Assembly (NCBI GenBank): GCA_036782775.1
Contig: DAIPYJ010000087.1
Location: 1-11,845, forward strand
Length of the DNA stretch: 11,845 nt
Reading direction: 5' to 3'
From: CF-13 sp036782775
GTDB taxonomy: Bacteria > Chloroflexota > Dormibacteria > CF-121
Within the stretch, counting starts at the first letter, position 1, and every line of letters begins with the position of its first letter. The translations under genes were made by a program, and so were the position numbers. This document shows positions 5,489-11,652 of this stretch, one piece after another. Below the pieces are notes generated by a model. It was not told where the DNA came from and made no database searches. It was given only the letters and a program-made list of their open reading frames with translations.

Positions 5489-5932
5489 CTGACGTTCTGG
5501 GCGGAAACCCTCGAAATCGAGACCGTCGCGGCTCGCCAGTTCGTCGATGTGACAGACCAGATCGCCTCCGTGGTCGAACGCTCCGGCGTGCAGCAGGGGT
5601 GGGTGTCGGCGTTCTCGAAGCACACGACCGCGGCGGTCATCATCCAGGAGAACGAGCCGCTGCTCCTTGAAGACCTCACCGCGTTGCTCGGCCGGCTCGC
5701 CGCCGAAGGCGCCGACTACGGCCACAACGACCTCAGCCGTCGGACCGGCGCCATGGAGCCAGACGAGTGCGCCAACGGCCACGCACACTGCCAGCACCTG
5801 CTGCTGGGCAGCAGCGAGAACATTCCGGTCGCGGAAGGCCGGTTGGACCTCGGACGCTGGCAGCGGATCTTCCTGCTCGAGCTCGACCGGCCGCGCCAGC
5901 GGCGCCTGACGGTGCAGGTCTTCGGAGCCTGA
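5489..5932 (+). CDS. yjbQ: YjbQ/UPF0047 family protein (secondary thiamine-phosphate synthase-like)
   Basis: The protein matches the YjbQ (UPF0047) family along its length. With CTG 5489 as start it is 147 residues, close to the usual 130-145. The conserved block SKHTTAAVIIQENEP holds H45 and E54, HND is at 79-81, NGHAH at 96-100 with two His, and GRWQRIFLLELD is near the end. Some members complement thiamine-phosphate synthase mutants, which gave the family its name; the native reaction is uncertain. The first ATG/GTG/TTG in frame is GTG 5549, but this would remove the first beta-strand (TFWAETLEIET), which is coding and family-like. CTG 5489 restores it, although no Shine-Dalgarno precedes it. 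An AAAGGAG at 5391-5397 is followed in frame by the stop at 5399-5401 and then by no standard start. Either CTG initiates, or the start was lost by mutation. Confidence 0.8.
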   Translation: MTFWAETLEIETVAARQFVDVTDQIASVVERSGVQQGWVSAFSKHTTAAVIIQENEPLLLEDLTALLGRLAAEGADYGHNDLSRRTGAMEPDECANGHAHCQHLLLGSSENIPVAEGRLDLGRWQRIFLLELDRPRQRRLTVQVFGA

Positions 5933-5937
5933 AACCC

Positions 5938-5997
5938 CTCCCCCGACCCCTCCCCTGGAAGGGGAGGGGAGCATCTGTAACCTAGTTTTAACGAACG
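5938..5997 (+). repeat. Intergenic hairpin repeat, copy 2 (perfect 9-bp stem)
   Basis: CCCCTCCCC (5947-5955), loop TGGAA, GGGGAGGGG (5961-5969) form a perfect 9-bp stem just after the YjbQ stop. GCATCTGTAACCTAG and TTTTAACGAACG follow, related in order to copy 1 before the gene. It could act as a terminator for the YjbQ transcript, but only a short TTTT lies about 15 bases downstream, so rho-independent termination is doubtful. The Shine-Dalgarno of the next gene begins just beyond. Confidence 0.55.
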
Positions 5998-6000
5998 CTT

Positions 6001-6008
6001 GAAGGAGG
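6001..6008 (+). promoter_or_regulatory. Shine-Dalgarno of the MBL-fold gene
   Basis: GAAGGAGG lies five bases before ATG 6014 and selects it over the in-frame TTG at 5999, which is part of the same motif. Confidence 0.75.
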
Positions 6009-6013
6009 CACGC

Positions 6014-6676
6014 ATGCTCGAGAAGTTCACCTGGTACAAGCAGTCGGCCTACAAGTGGAAGGGTGGGGGAGTGACGCTGTACATCGATCCCTGGGGCTTG
6101 GGCGACCACGAGGACCCGGCCGATGCCATCCTCATCACGCACGCGCATTCGGACCACTTCGAGCCGAAGGACATCGACAAGATCCGTCAGCCCAAAACGC
6201 AGTTCGTCGCGCCCAAAGACGTCGCCGGGATGCTAAAGGGTGACGTCAAGGCGATCAAGCCGGGTGATTCCGGAGACGTCGGCGGCATCAAATACCAGGC
6301 GGTGCCGGCCTACAGTACCGTCGAGCACCGGCTGCAGACCCATCCCAAGAGCAACAACTGGGTGGGGTACATCCTGACGCTCGACGGCCATAGCTACTGG
6401 TTCTCCGGGGACGGCGATCCGAACCCCGATATCGAGCGGATCAAGACGGACGTGGCGCTGATTTGCATCGGCGGCGATCCCTACGTGATGAATCCCAGCG
6501 AGGCGGCCGGCGTGATCAAGAAGATCCGCCCGCAGCTGGCGGTGCCGAATCACTACGGCTTCGTCGTGGGCGTCGAATCCGATGGCGAGAAGTTCGCCCG
6601 GGAAGCAGCGCCGGTCAAAGTCGAATTGATGAAGCCGGTGAACGCCTTCGAGCAAACGGCCGCCAAAACGCACTAG
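6014..6676 (+). CDS. MBL-fold metallo-hydrolase (UlaG-like)
   Basis: A 220-residue metallo-beta-lactamase-fold protein. The metal motif HAHSDH is at residues 43-48, preceded by the family pattern GGGVTLYIDPWG. Further metal-site regions are visible: the YSTVEHR...HPKSNNWVGYIL strand, FSGDGDPNPD in place of the common GDTDPIPE, and PNHYGFVVG, which carries the last His ligand. This arrangement matches the compact MBL subgroup related to UlaG (L-ascorbate-6-phosphate lactonase) and predicted cytosolic Zn hydrolases. The actual substrate cannot be read from the sequence. There is no signal peptide or membrane helix. The start is ATG 6014 by the Shine-Dalgarno. It lies downstream of the YjbQ gene on the same strand with a hairpin between them, and 96 bp ahead of the DUF2330 gene. 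Confidence 0.87.
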   Translation: MLEKFTWYKQSAYKWKGGGVTLYIDPWGLGDHEDPADAILITHAHSDHFEPKDIDKIRQPKTQFVAPKDVAGMLKGDVKAIKPGDSGDVGGIKYQAVPAYSTVEHRLQTHPKSNNWVGYILTLDGHSYWFSGDGDPNPDIERIKTDVALICIGGDPYVMNPSEAAGVIKKIRPQLAVPNHYGFVVGVESDGEKFAREAAPVKVELMKPVNAFEQTAAKTH

Positions 6677-6714
6677 CCCGCATCCACGGGAACTTTCTGA
6701 GCCGGCCCGCGTCT

Positions 6715-6751
6715 GACTGACAAACGCCCCTTTGCGGGGCACGGGTCAGTC
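6715..6751 (+). terminator. Two-stage hairpin between the MBL and DUF2330 genes
   Basis: GACTGAC (6715-6721) pairs with GTCAGTC (6745-6751), and inside it GCCCC (6726-6730) pairs with GGGGC (6736-6740) around the loop TTTGC. The two stems are separated by symmetrical 4-nt internal loops. No T-run follows, so it may be a weak terminator or a leader structure; it ends ten bases before the Shine-Dalgarno of the DUF2330 gene. Confidence 0.5.
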
Positions 6752-6772
6752 CGGTCGGTGAAAGGAGGTTCC

Positions 6773-7852
6773 GTGGTCAACAAGCTCATTCCCGCGGCGG
6801 CGGCGACTCTCGCGTTGTTCCTGACGCAGACCTTGACAGCTGCCGCCTGTGGCGGCTTGATCGCACCCAACGGCGCCATCAGACTGCAGCGCGCGACGAC
6901 GCTGGTTGCCTGGCACGACGGCGTCGAGCATTACCTGACCAGCTTTAGCTACCAGGGCGAGGCGTCGCGCTTCGGCTACATCGTCCCCTTGCCGGCCGTG
7001 CCGGTGAAGGTCGAGGAGGGCGGCGACTGGACCCTGCAGCGGCTCTTTCGCGAGACCCACCCGCAGCCGCCGATTCTTGATTTTTCCTTCGGTGCGCATG
7101 CACTGCAGGCCGATAGTGCCGTCGTGCTGCAGCAGGTCCAGGTGCAGGCTCTGGATATCACGGTGCTGCGCGGCAGCGGGCAGGCGGTGCTCGATTGGGC
7201 GAAGGAGAACGGCTTTGCAATCGACGCCGAGACCCACGATCACGTGCTGCAGTACGCGAAGGGCAGCCCGATCTTCATGGCGGCGAAGTACAACGCGGGT
7301 CGTGCCCAGAAGCAGCGCTTGCTCTTCGGCGACGGCGCGCCGGTGCTGATCACGATGAAAATCGCACATCCATGGATTCCGTTCGAAGTTCTCGCCTCCG
7401 GGCAGCAGGTGCAGGCCGATCTCTACCTGCTGTCGGACATGCCGGTCAATACCAGTGACTGGCGGGCGATCGTGGGCCAGTCAGGCGTTGGCACGCAGGT
7501 CCAGGGTGCGCCCGGCTTCACGCTGGTTTCCCAGGAATACATGAATGACTCCCTCTATCACGATCTTTCGACCGACAAGAACATGAGCTGGGTGCGGCGC
7601 GACAGCTGGCTGAGCTATTTGAGCTTGAATGCGCCGGACGAAGAGGTGACCTACGACATGAGCGTGACGCCGATGGGCGTCGTGAAGGTCGCGCCGTTTG
7701 GCACCAGGCCAATGGCGATCGTCGACGGGTCATCGAGCACGACGAAGAGCACCAATCTGCCGACCGCGCCGATGGGAACGCCCAACGCCGCGTTAATTCT
7801 TGCCTTGCTTGCCGGCGCCGTCTGGCTGGTAAGGCGCCGGGTTACGGCTTAG
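6773..7852 (+). CDS. DUF2330 protein, exported and C-terminally anchored
   Basis: A 359-residue protein with a Sec-type signal peptide (VNKLIPAAAATLALFLTQ then TAAA, about residues 1-25), followed by a mature N-terminus beginning CGGLIAPNGAI. The body is a beta-rich DUF2330 domain, recognised from the LQRATTLVAWHDG...EHYLTSFSYQGEASRFGYIVPLP segment, where FxYxGxAxxFGWIVPVP is typical. A Pro/Thr/Ser spacer and one hydrophobic helix with a basic end (NAALILALLAGAVWLVRRR) close the protein. It should therefore be held in the membrane with most of its mass outside. The Cys right after the signal might also be lipidated, but no clear lipobox is present. The function of DUF2330 is unknown. GTG 6773 is chosen because AAAGGAGG ends four bases before it; the in-frame GTG at 6758 overlaps that site. 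It is convergent with the SDR gene (4-bp overlap). Confidence 0.85.
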   Translation: MVNKLIPAAAATLALFLTQTLTAAACGGLIAPNGAIRLQRATTLVAWHDGVEHYLTSFSYQGEASRFGYIVPLPAVPVKVEEGGDWTLQRLFRETHPQPPILDFSFGAHALQADSAVVLQQVQVQALDITVLRGSGQAVLDWAKENGFAIDAETHDHVLQYAKGSPIFMAAKYNAGRAQKQRLLFGDGAPVLITMKIAHPWIPFEVLASGQQVQADLYLLSDMPVNTSDWRAIVGQSGVGTQVQGAPGFTLVSQEYMNDSLYHDLSTDKNMSWVRRDSWLSYLSLNAPDEEVTYDMSVTPMGVVKVAPFGTRPMAIVDGSSSTTKSTNLPTAPMGTPNAALILALLAGAVWLVRRRVTA

Positions 7853-8622
7853 ATCAACGAACGCGATTGGCCGCCGTCGACCGTCCAGCAGGCGCCGGTG
7901 ACGAGGCTGGCGCGATCGGAGGCGAGGAAGGCGACGACGGCGGCCACTTCGTCGGGTGTGCCGAAGCGGCCGAGCGGCATATCGTGTTTGACAAACGCCG
8001 CGATGGCGTCGGGATCGGCCTTCTGACGGCGGTCCCAGCTGCCGCCGGGAAAAAGAATCGAGCCCGGCGCGACGCAGTTGACCAGGATCTTGTCAGGCGC
8101 GAGCTCGCGTGACAGCGATTTCGCCAGGCTGATCTCGGCAGCCTTGGCCAGGTTGTAGCCCATCCGACCGCCGCTCTCCCGGCCGTAGACCGATGCGATG
8201 AACACGATCCGGCCCTGGCCGGCGCGGCGCATGTGCGGCACCGCGGCGCGGGCCGCGCGCAGGCCGGCTATGACGTTGATCTCGATTGCCGCGGAGACCT
8301 CGGCGTCCGCTGAGTCGAGACCGGCCGCCCCGCCGCCGCCGGCATTGTGAACCACGATATCGAGACGATCGAGGGTCTGCGCAACGCGATCGATGAACGA
8401 TTCGACCTGGCCGGAGGCGGTCACGTCCACGACCTGCGTCAGGACTCGCGACCGGTCATCGCCAGACGCTAGCCGGTTCGCGGCGTCATCGAGCTCATCA
8501 GGCTTGCGGGCGCAAATTGCGACCCGGCAGCCCTCCTGAAGCAGGGCCCGGGCGATGGCGAAGCCGATGCCTCGGCTGCCACCCGTGATTGCCGCGACCC
8601 GGCCCTGCAGACCGAGGTCCAA
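7849..8622 (-). CDS. SDR-family oxidoreductase
   Basis: A 257-residue classical short-chain dehydrogenase/reductase. The cofactor motif TGGSRGIG is at 13-20, NAGG at 93-96, structural Asn at 116 (INV), catalytic Ser144, and YNLAK with Tyr156 and Lys160. A basic residue after strand 2 (CARKPDEL) suggests NADP(H) over NAD(H), as inference. The C-terminal LASDRASLVTGACWTVDGG is typical of the fold. It catalyses oxidation of an alcohol or reduction of a carbonyl or enoyl; the substrate is not determined. The start codon is TTG 8622, three bases after the stop of the upstream ABC ATPase, with no Shine-Dalgarno, so translation is likely coupled. The operon partner suggests a sugar or polyol substrate. 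Its 3' end overlaps DUF2330 by four bases. Confidence 0.88.
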   Translation of the reverse strand: MDLGLQGRVAAITGGSRGIGFAIARALLQEGCRVAICARKPDELDDAANRLASGDDRSRVLTQVVDVTASGQVESFIDRVAQTLDRLDIVVHNAGGGGAAGLDSADAEVSAAIEINVIAGLRAARAAVPHMRRAGQGRIVFIASVYGRESGGRMGYNLAKAAEISLAKSLSRELAPDKILVNCVAPGSILFPGGSWDRRQKADPDAIAAFVKHDMPLGRFGTPDEVAAVVAFLASDRASLVTGACWTVDGGQSRSLI

Positions 8623-8625
8623 GCG

Positions 8626-9789
8626 CTAGCGCGCGGCGGGAGCGGGCGCTTCGGCGACGGCTTTGACCGACGAGGCAGGCGCGCCGCGGCTGACCAGGGC
8701 CTTCTCGGTCTTCGGATCGAAGAGATGAATATGGTTGGTGTCGATCGCGACCTGGATGTCCTGCTTGGGCTGGATATCCGAGCTGCGCGGATCCATGCGG
8801 GACGTGAACGCCTTGCCGGCGAAGGTGAAATACACGAAGTTTTCGCTGCCCATGTTCTCGACGACGTCGACTTTGACGTTGAGTTTCGGCAGCTCCTCGC
8901 GGCCGGGGAACCGCGCGTCCTTGAGGTCCTCGGGCCGGATGCCCATCACGACCTCCTGACCCCGCTGCGCACCCGCATCGGCGAGCAATCGCTCGGGAAC
9001 CGGGATCTTGACGCCGTCGACCGAGAGCGTTGCGCCCTGGCCATCGCCACCGACGGCCACGTTGAGGAAGTTCATGGCCGGGCTGCCGATGAATCCGGCG
9101 ACGAAGAGATTGACCGGGTGCTCGTAGAGCGTCGTCGGCGTGTCGAACTGCTGGACCAGGCCGTTGTTGAGCACCACGATCCGGTCGCCCATGGTCATGG
9201 CTTCCACCTGGTCGTGCGTCACATAAATGAAGGTTGTCTGGACCCGCTGGTGGAGCTTGAGGATCTCCACCCGGGTGGCGACCCGGAGCTTGGCGTCGAG
9301 GTTGGAGAGCGGCTCGTCCATGAGGAAGACCTTGGGCTGGCGCACGATAGCCCGGCCGAGGGCGACTCGCTGCCGCTGTCCGCCGGAGAGCGCCTTTGGC
9401 TTGCGGTCGAGCAGTTTCTCGAGACCGAGGATGCGGGCTGCCTCCCGAACGCGGTTGTCGATCTCGGACTTGGGTGTCTTGCGCAGTTTGAGCCCGAAGG
9501 ACAGGTTGTCGTAGACCGACATGTGCGGATAGAGGGCGTAGGACTGGAACACCATCGCGATGTCGCGGTCCTTGGGGGCAACGCTGTTGACCACGCGGTC
9601 GCCGATTTTCACCGTCCCATCGCTGATCTCTTCCAGGCCCGCCAGCATCCGCAGCGCCGTCGACTTGCCAGAGCCAGAGGGGCCGACCAGGACGACGAAC
9701 TCCTTGTCCTTGATCTCGGCGTTCATGTCGCTGATGACGGTGATTCCCGGGTATCGCTTGTAGACGTGCTCGTAAGTAACGCTGGCCAT
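8626..9789 (-). CDS. ugpC: UgpC/MalK-type carbohydrate ABC transporter ATPase
   Basis: A 387-residue ATP-binding subunit of a CUT1-type sugar or glycerol-3-phosphate importer. Walker A GPSGSGKST is at 36-44, Q-loop FQSYALYPHM at 81-90, signature LSGGQ at 134-138, Walker B VFLMDEP at 154-160, D-loop SNLDA and switch His192 (THDQ). The C-terminal part is an OB-fold regulatory domain (MGIRPED...) with an Ala/Pro-rich extension at the end. UgpC, MalK and MsmK-type ATPases often serve several binding-protein/permease sets in trans, which fits the absence of permease genes here. The start is ATG 9789 (MASVTYEHVYKRYP), the usual family N-terminus. The longer reading frame to 9885 runs through the promoter and is rejected. 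It is transcribed first, with the SDR gene next. Confidence 0.93.
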   Translation of the reverse strand: MASVTYEHVYKRYPGITVISDMNAEIKDKEFVVLVGPSGSGKSTALRMLAGLEEISDGTVKIGDRVVNSVAPKDRDIAMVFQSYALYPHMSVYDNLSFGLKLRKTPKSEIDNRVREAARILGLEKLLDRKPKALSGGQRQRVALGRAIVRQPKVFLMDEPLSNLDAKLRVATRVEILKLHQRVQTTFIYVTHDQVEAMTMGDRIVVLNNGLVQQFDTPTTLYEHPVNLFVAGFIGSPAMNFLNVAVGGDGQGATLSVDGVKIPVPERLLADAGAQRGQEVVMGIRPEDLKDARFPGREELPKLNVKVDVVENMGSENFVYFTFAGKAFTSRMDPRSSDIQPKQDIQVAIDTNHIHLFDPKTEKALVSRGAPASSVKAVAEAPAPAAR

Positions 9790-9799
9790 CGCAAGGTGG

Positions 9800-9828
9800 A
9801 GTCTAGGCACCCGCAAGAGCATGGTCAA
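9800..9828 (-). promoter_or_regulatory. Promoter of the ugpC-SDR operon, nearly leaderless
   Basis: Minus-strand TTGACC (9828-9823), a 17-base spacer, and TAGACT (9805-9800) match a housekeeping sigma promoter well. The expected start near 9793 leaves only a few bases before ATG 9789, and no Shine-Dalgarno is present, so the mRNA should be leaderless. The promoter also rules out the longer frame starting at 9885. Confidence 0.7.
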
Positions 9829-9988
9829 GCTTTCACTTAACCGAACGCCTGTTTGGGTACAGGGGAGGGCACGCAATACGGGCACTAGCGCCCGCGTTAT
9901 ACGGCTGTCATTATTTAATTGGGAAGGGTCGAGTCTTCGACGACGCAGCTCCGGGGAGCGCGCCCAGCCTACCCAGGATTGATCGCAC
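9829..9988. other. Divergent intergenic region with an A/T patch and small hairpins
   Basis: This gap between the ugpC promoter and the HAD gene holds an A/T-rich patch near 9895-9920 (TTATAC and TTATTTAATT), the most likely place for the HAD promoter, though no -35/-10 pair stands out. Two small hairpins follow: GTCGA/TCGAC at 9928-9941 and GCTC/GAGC at 9948-9959. No coding frame or tRNA fold was found. Confidence 0.4.
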
Positions 9989-10726
9989 TTGGCAACCGAT
10001 TCAGAGTCTCTTCTCCGACCCTCACACCTCCGTCCGAACGGTCATCCCGTTCCGGCGCACAACGGCCATAACCGCGGACTGATCTTCGATTTCGACGGCA
10101 CGCTGGTCGACAGCTATCCGCTGATCGAGGAAGCCTTCGCGCACGTGATGCGAACGCATGGGCTCGATGAGGCGGCCCGCGCCATGTTCCGCCAGAGCCG
10201 GGGCCTGCCCTTGCCCGAGCAGATGAAGCGGATCGCGCCCGATGCCTGGGAGGACCTGGTCGAGACGTATCGTTCTTTCGATCATCAGCTGGGGCACGCG
10301 CGCGTCTTTCGTGGCATCCCGACGCTGGTTCGGCGGCTCCGGCAGGCCGGCGCGCCGCTTGGCGTCGTCTCCTGCAAGCGCCGTGCGCTGGTCGAGGCGG
10401 AGCTGGAGGCGGCCGGATTGCGCGCGTTCTTTGATGTCGTGATCGGCTTCGAGGACGTCACGCCGCCCAAGCCGGCGCCCGACCCGCTGCTGGCGGCGAT
10501 TGCGAGGCTCGGGCTGAGCCGGAGCGCCGCCATGTACGTCGGAGATAGCTTGGTCGATCTTCAAACCGGCCGCGCGGCGCGGGTCCGGACCGTGTTGGCG
10601 GCGTGGGGATTGTCGCCCGAGTTCCGTGCGGCGTTTCGCCGCCACCGGCTGTGGGCGACGCGGCCATCGGAGATGCTTCCGCTGGTGCTGACGCCTAACG
10701 GCAACGGCCACAAACACGCGGCCTAG
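9989..10726 (+). CDS. HAD-superfamily phosphatase (subfamily IA, Gph-like)
   Basis: A 245-residue HAD hydrolase. Motif I DFDGT has nucleophile Asp34 and acid Asp36, motif II Ser128 (VVSCK), motif III Lys161 (PPKPAPDP), and motif IV GDSLVD with Asp186 and Asp190. A helical cap between motifs I and II (about residues 44-105) marks subfamily IA, the class of phosphoglycolate phosphatase and beta-phosphoglucomutase; KPAPDPLL fits the phosphatase branch. The substrate is not predictable. The N-terminus has an unusual 30-residue polar extension rich in His, Pro and Asn-Gly (PNGHPVPAHNGHNRG), and the C-terminus ends PNGNGHKHAA, so both ends carry NGH units. The start TTG 9989 is the first possible one after an in-frame stop at 9980; only a weak AGGA precedes it. 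The next gene is 34 bp downstream on the same strand. Confidence 0.85.
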   Translation: MATDSESLLRPSHLRPNGHPVPAHNGHNRGLIFDFDGTLVDSYPLIEEAFAHVMRTHGLDEAARAMFRQSRGLPLPEQMKRIAPDAWEDLVETYRSFDHQLGHARVFRGIPTLVRRLRQAGAPLGVVSCKRRALVEAELEAAGLRAFFDVVIGFEDVTPPKPAPDPLLAAIARLGLSRSAAMYVGDSLVDLQTGRAARVRTVLAAWGLSPEFRAAFRRHRLWATRPSEMLPLVLTPNGNGHKHAA

Positions 10727-10760
10727 CCGGTCGCTGCAGTCGCGCTGATCGCCGTTCGCT

Positions 10761-11312
10761 ATGTCTGATCTGCAGCTTGCGTATTCCTCGGCGGTCGAGC
10801 TCGCCAACCTGATCGCGCAAGGACGGATCTCCTCCGTGGAAGTGATGACCAACAGCCTGGCCAGGATCGAGGAAGTCAATCCAGCATTGAATTGCTTTTG
10901 CTTCGTCTGGGGGGAAGAGGCGCTTGCTGCGGCCAGGCGGGCGGACGCCGCACTGGCGAGAAACGAACCCGTAGGCCCGCTCCATGGCGTGCCGATCGCG
11001 TTGAAGGACACGACGCCAACTGCAGGCCATCGAACGACGTTAGGTTCTTACACGCACGAGCACTGGATTCCGGCGAAAGACGCCTACATCGTGGGCGCCC
11101 TTGAGCGCGCCGGTGGCATCGTCGTCGGCAAGACGACGACTGCCGAGTTTGCCCACACGCTGATCACCGACAGCCCGCTCTGGGGCGTGACTCGGAATCC
11201 CTGGAACCTCGATCGCACGCCGGGAGGCTCGTCTGGCGGACGAAGGGCACTACGACGAGTGGGAGTCGCTGTGGACCGCGGACGGGGTCTACTGGGTGCC
11301 GGCCAACGATGA
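10761..11312 (+). pseudogene. Amidase-signature enzyme, 5' fragment broken at GGSSGG
   Basis: The first 160 residues are a normal amidase-signature (GatA-like) N-terminus: an ELANLIAQGRISSVEV helix, the GPLHGVPIALKD motif with catalytic Lys82, VVGKTTTAEFA, then WGVTRNPWNLDRTPGGSSGG. The signature motif holds the cis-Ser (S157/S158). Immediately after GGSSGG the similarity ends; the frame goes on for 23 unrelated residues (an out-of-frame reading of the dioxygenase gene) and stops at 11312. The nucleophilic Ser, which lies about two dozen residues further on in the GGSIR region, and the remaining about 300 residues are missing. The product cannot be an active amidase. The start ATG 10761 fits the family; no Shine-Dalgarno is seen. 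The fragment abuts the ring-hydroxylating dioxygenase beta subunit, which suggests a deletion between two genes of a catabolic cluster. Confidence 0.8.
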
Positions 11313-11652
11313 CCAGATCGACCCTCAGACCGAGATGTCGATCATCTTCGACAACCGCGCCCGGATCGCCACGCGCGTCAAGCAGCTGAACACCGGCAAG
11401 CGGCACTCCCAGACGCCGCGGTCGCGGTTGCGGCGGCTGATCTCAAACATCGAGCAGACCGAGGCCGACGGAGCTATCGAGGTCGGAGCGAACTTCATCG
11501 TCTACGAATCGCGCGAGCGGGGGGTGACGCTGTGGGGCGGGCGTGTCGTTTACGGACTGCGCCGAACCGAGCACGGCTTACGGATGGCCCGCAAGACGGT
11601 GCTTCTGGCCAACAACGACCGGCCGCTTCCGACGTTGGCATTCCTGATCTGA
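11224..11652 (+). pseudogene. Aromatic-ring-hydroxylating dioxygenase beta subunit, 5'-truncated
   Basis: The frame from 11224 reads EARLADEGHYDEWESLWTAD and on through YWVPANDD, matching the N-terminal helix and strand of ring-hydroxylating dioxygenase beta subunits (EAxLLDxxxYDEWLxLxxDDxxYWVP). The later parts are also typical: SIIFDNRARIATRVKQL, SRLRRLISNIE, and a C-terminus ending in LAFLI. About 142 codons remain; the usual length is about 160-180, so some 20-35 N-terminal residues and the start codon are gone. The frame is closed upstream at 11188-11190 with no ATG, GTG or TTG before GTG 11296. The beta subunit forms the structural part of the alpha3beta3 oxygenase; no alpha subunit is present. 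Bases 11224-11239 serve both this gene and the amidase in different frames, so this is the likely join. Confidence 0.78.

Noticed and set aside
5270..6157. 295-codon minus-strand frame
   Set aside because: It is antisense to the YjbQ and MBL genes, spans both hairpin repeats, and shows no family motif.
8725..9840. Long 371-codon frame on the + strand
   Set aside because: It is antisense to the well-supported ugpC ATPase, has no recognisable domain, and crosses the ugpC promoter; long antisense frames are common in GC-rich DNA.
9790..9885. N-terminal extension of ugpC to 9885
   Set aside because: The 32 extra residues do not match the family, and the TTGACC/TAGACT promoter lies inside them.
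9885..9988. Possible tRNA in the gap before the HAD gene, suggested by GGGTCGAGTC
   Set aside because: No 7-bp acceptor stem, anticodon stem or D-arm could be paired around it; only short isolated hairpins exist.
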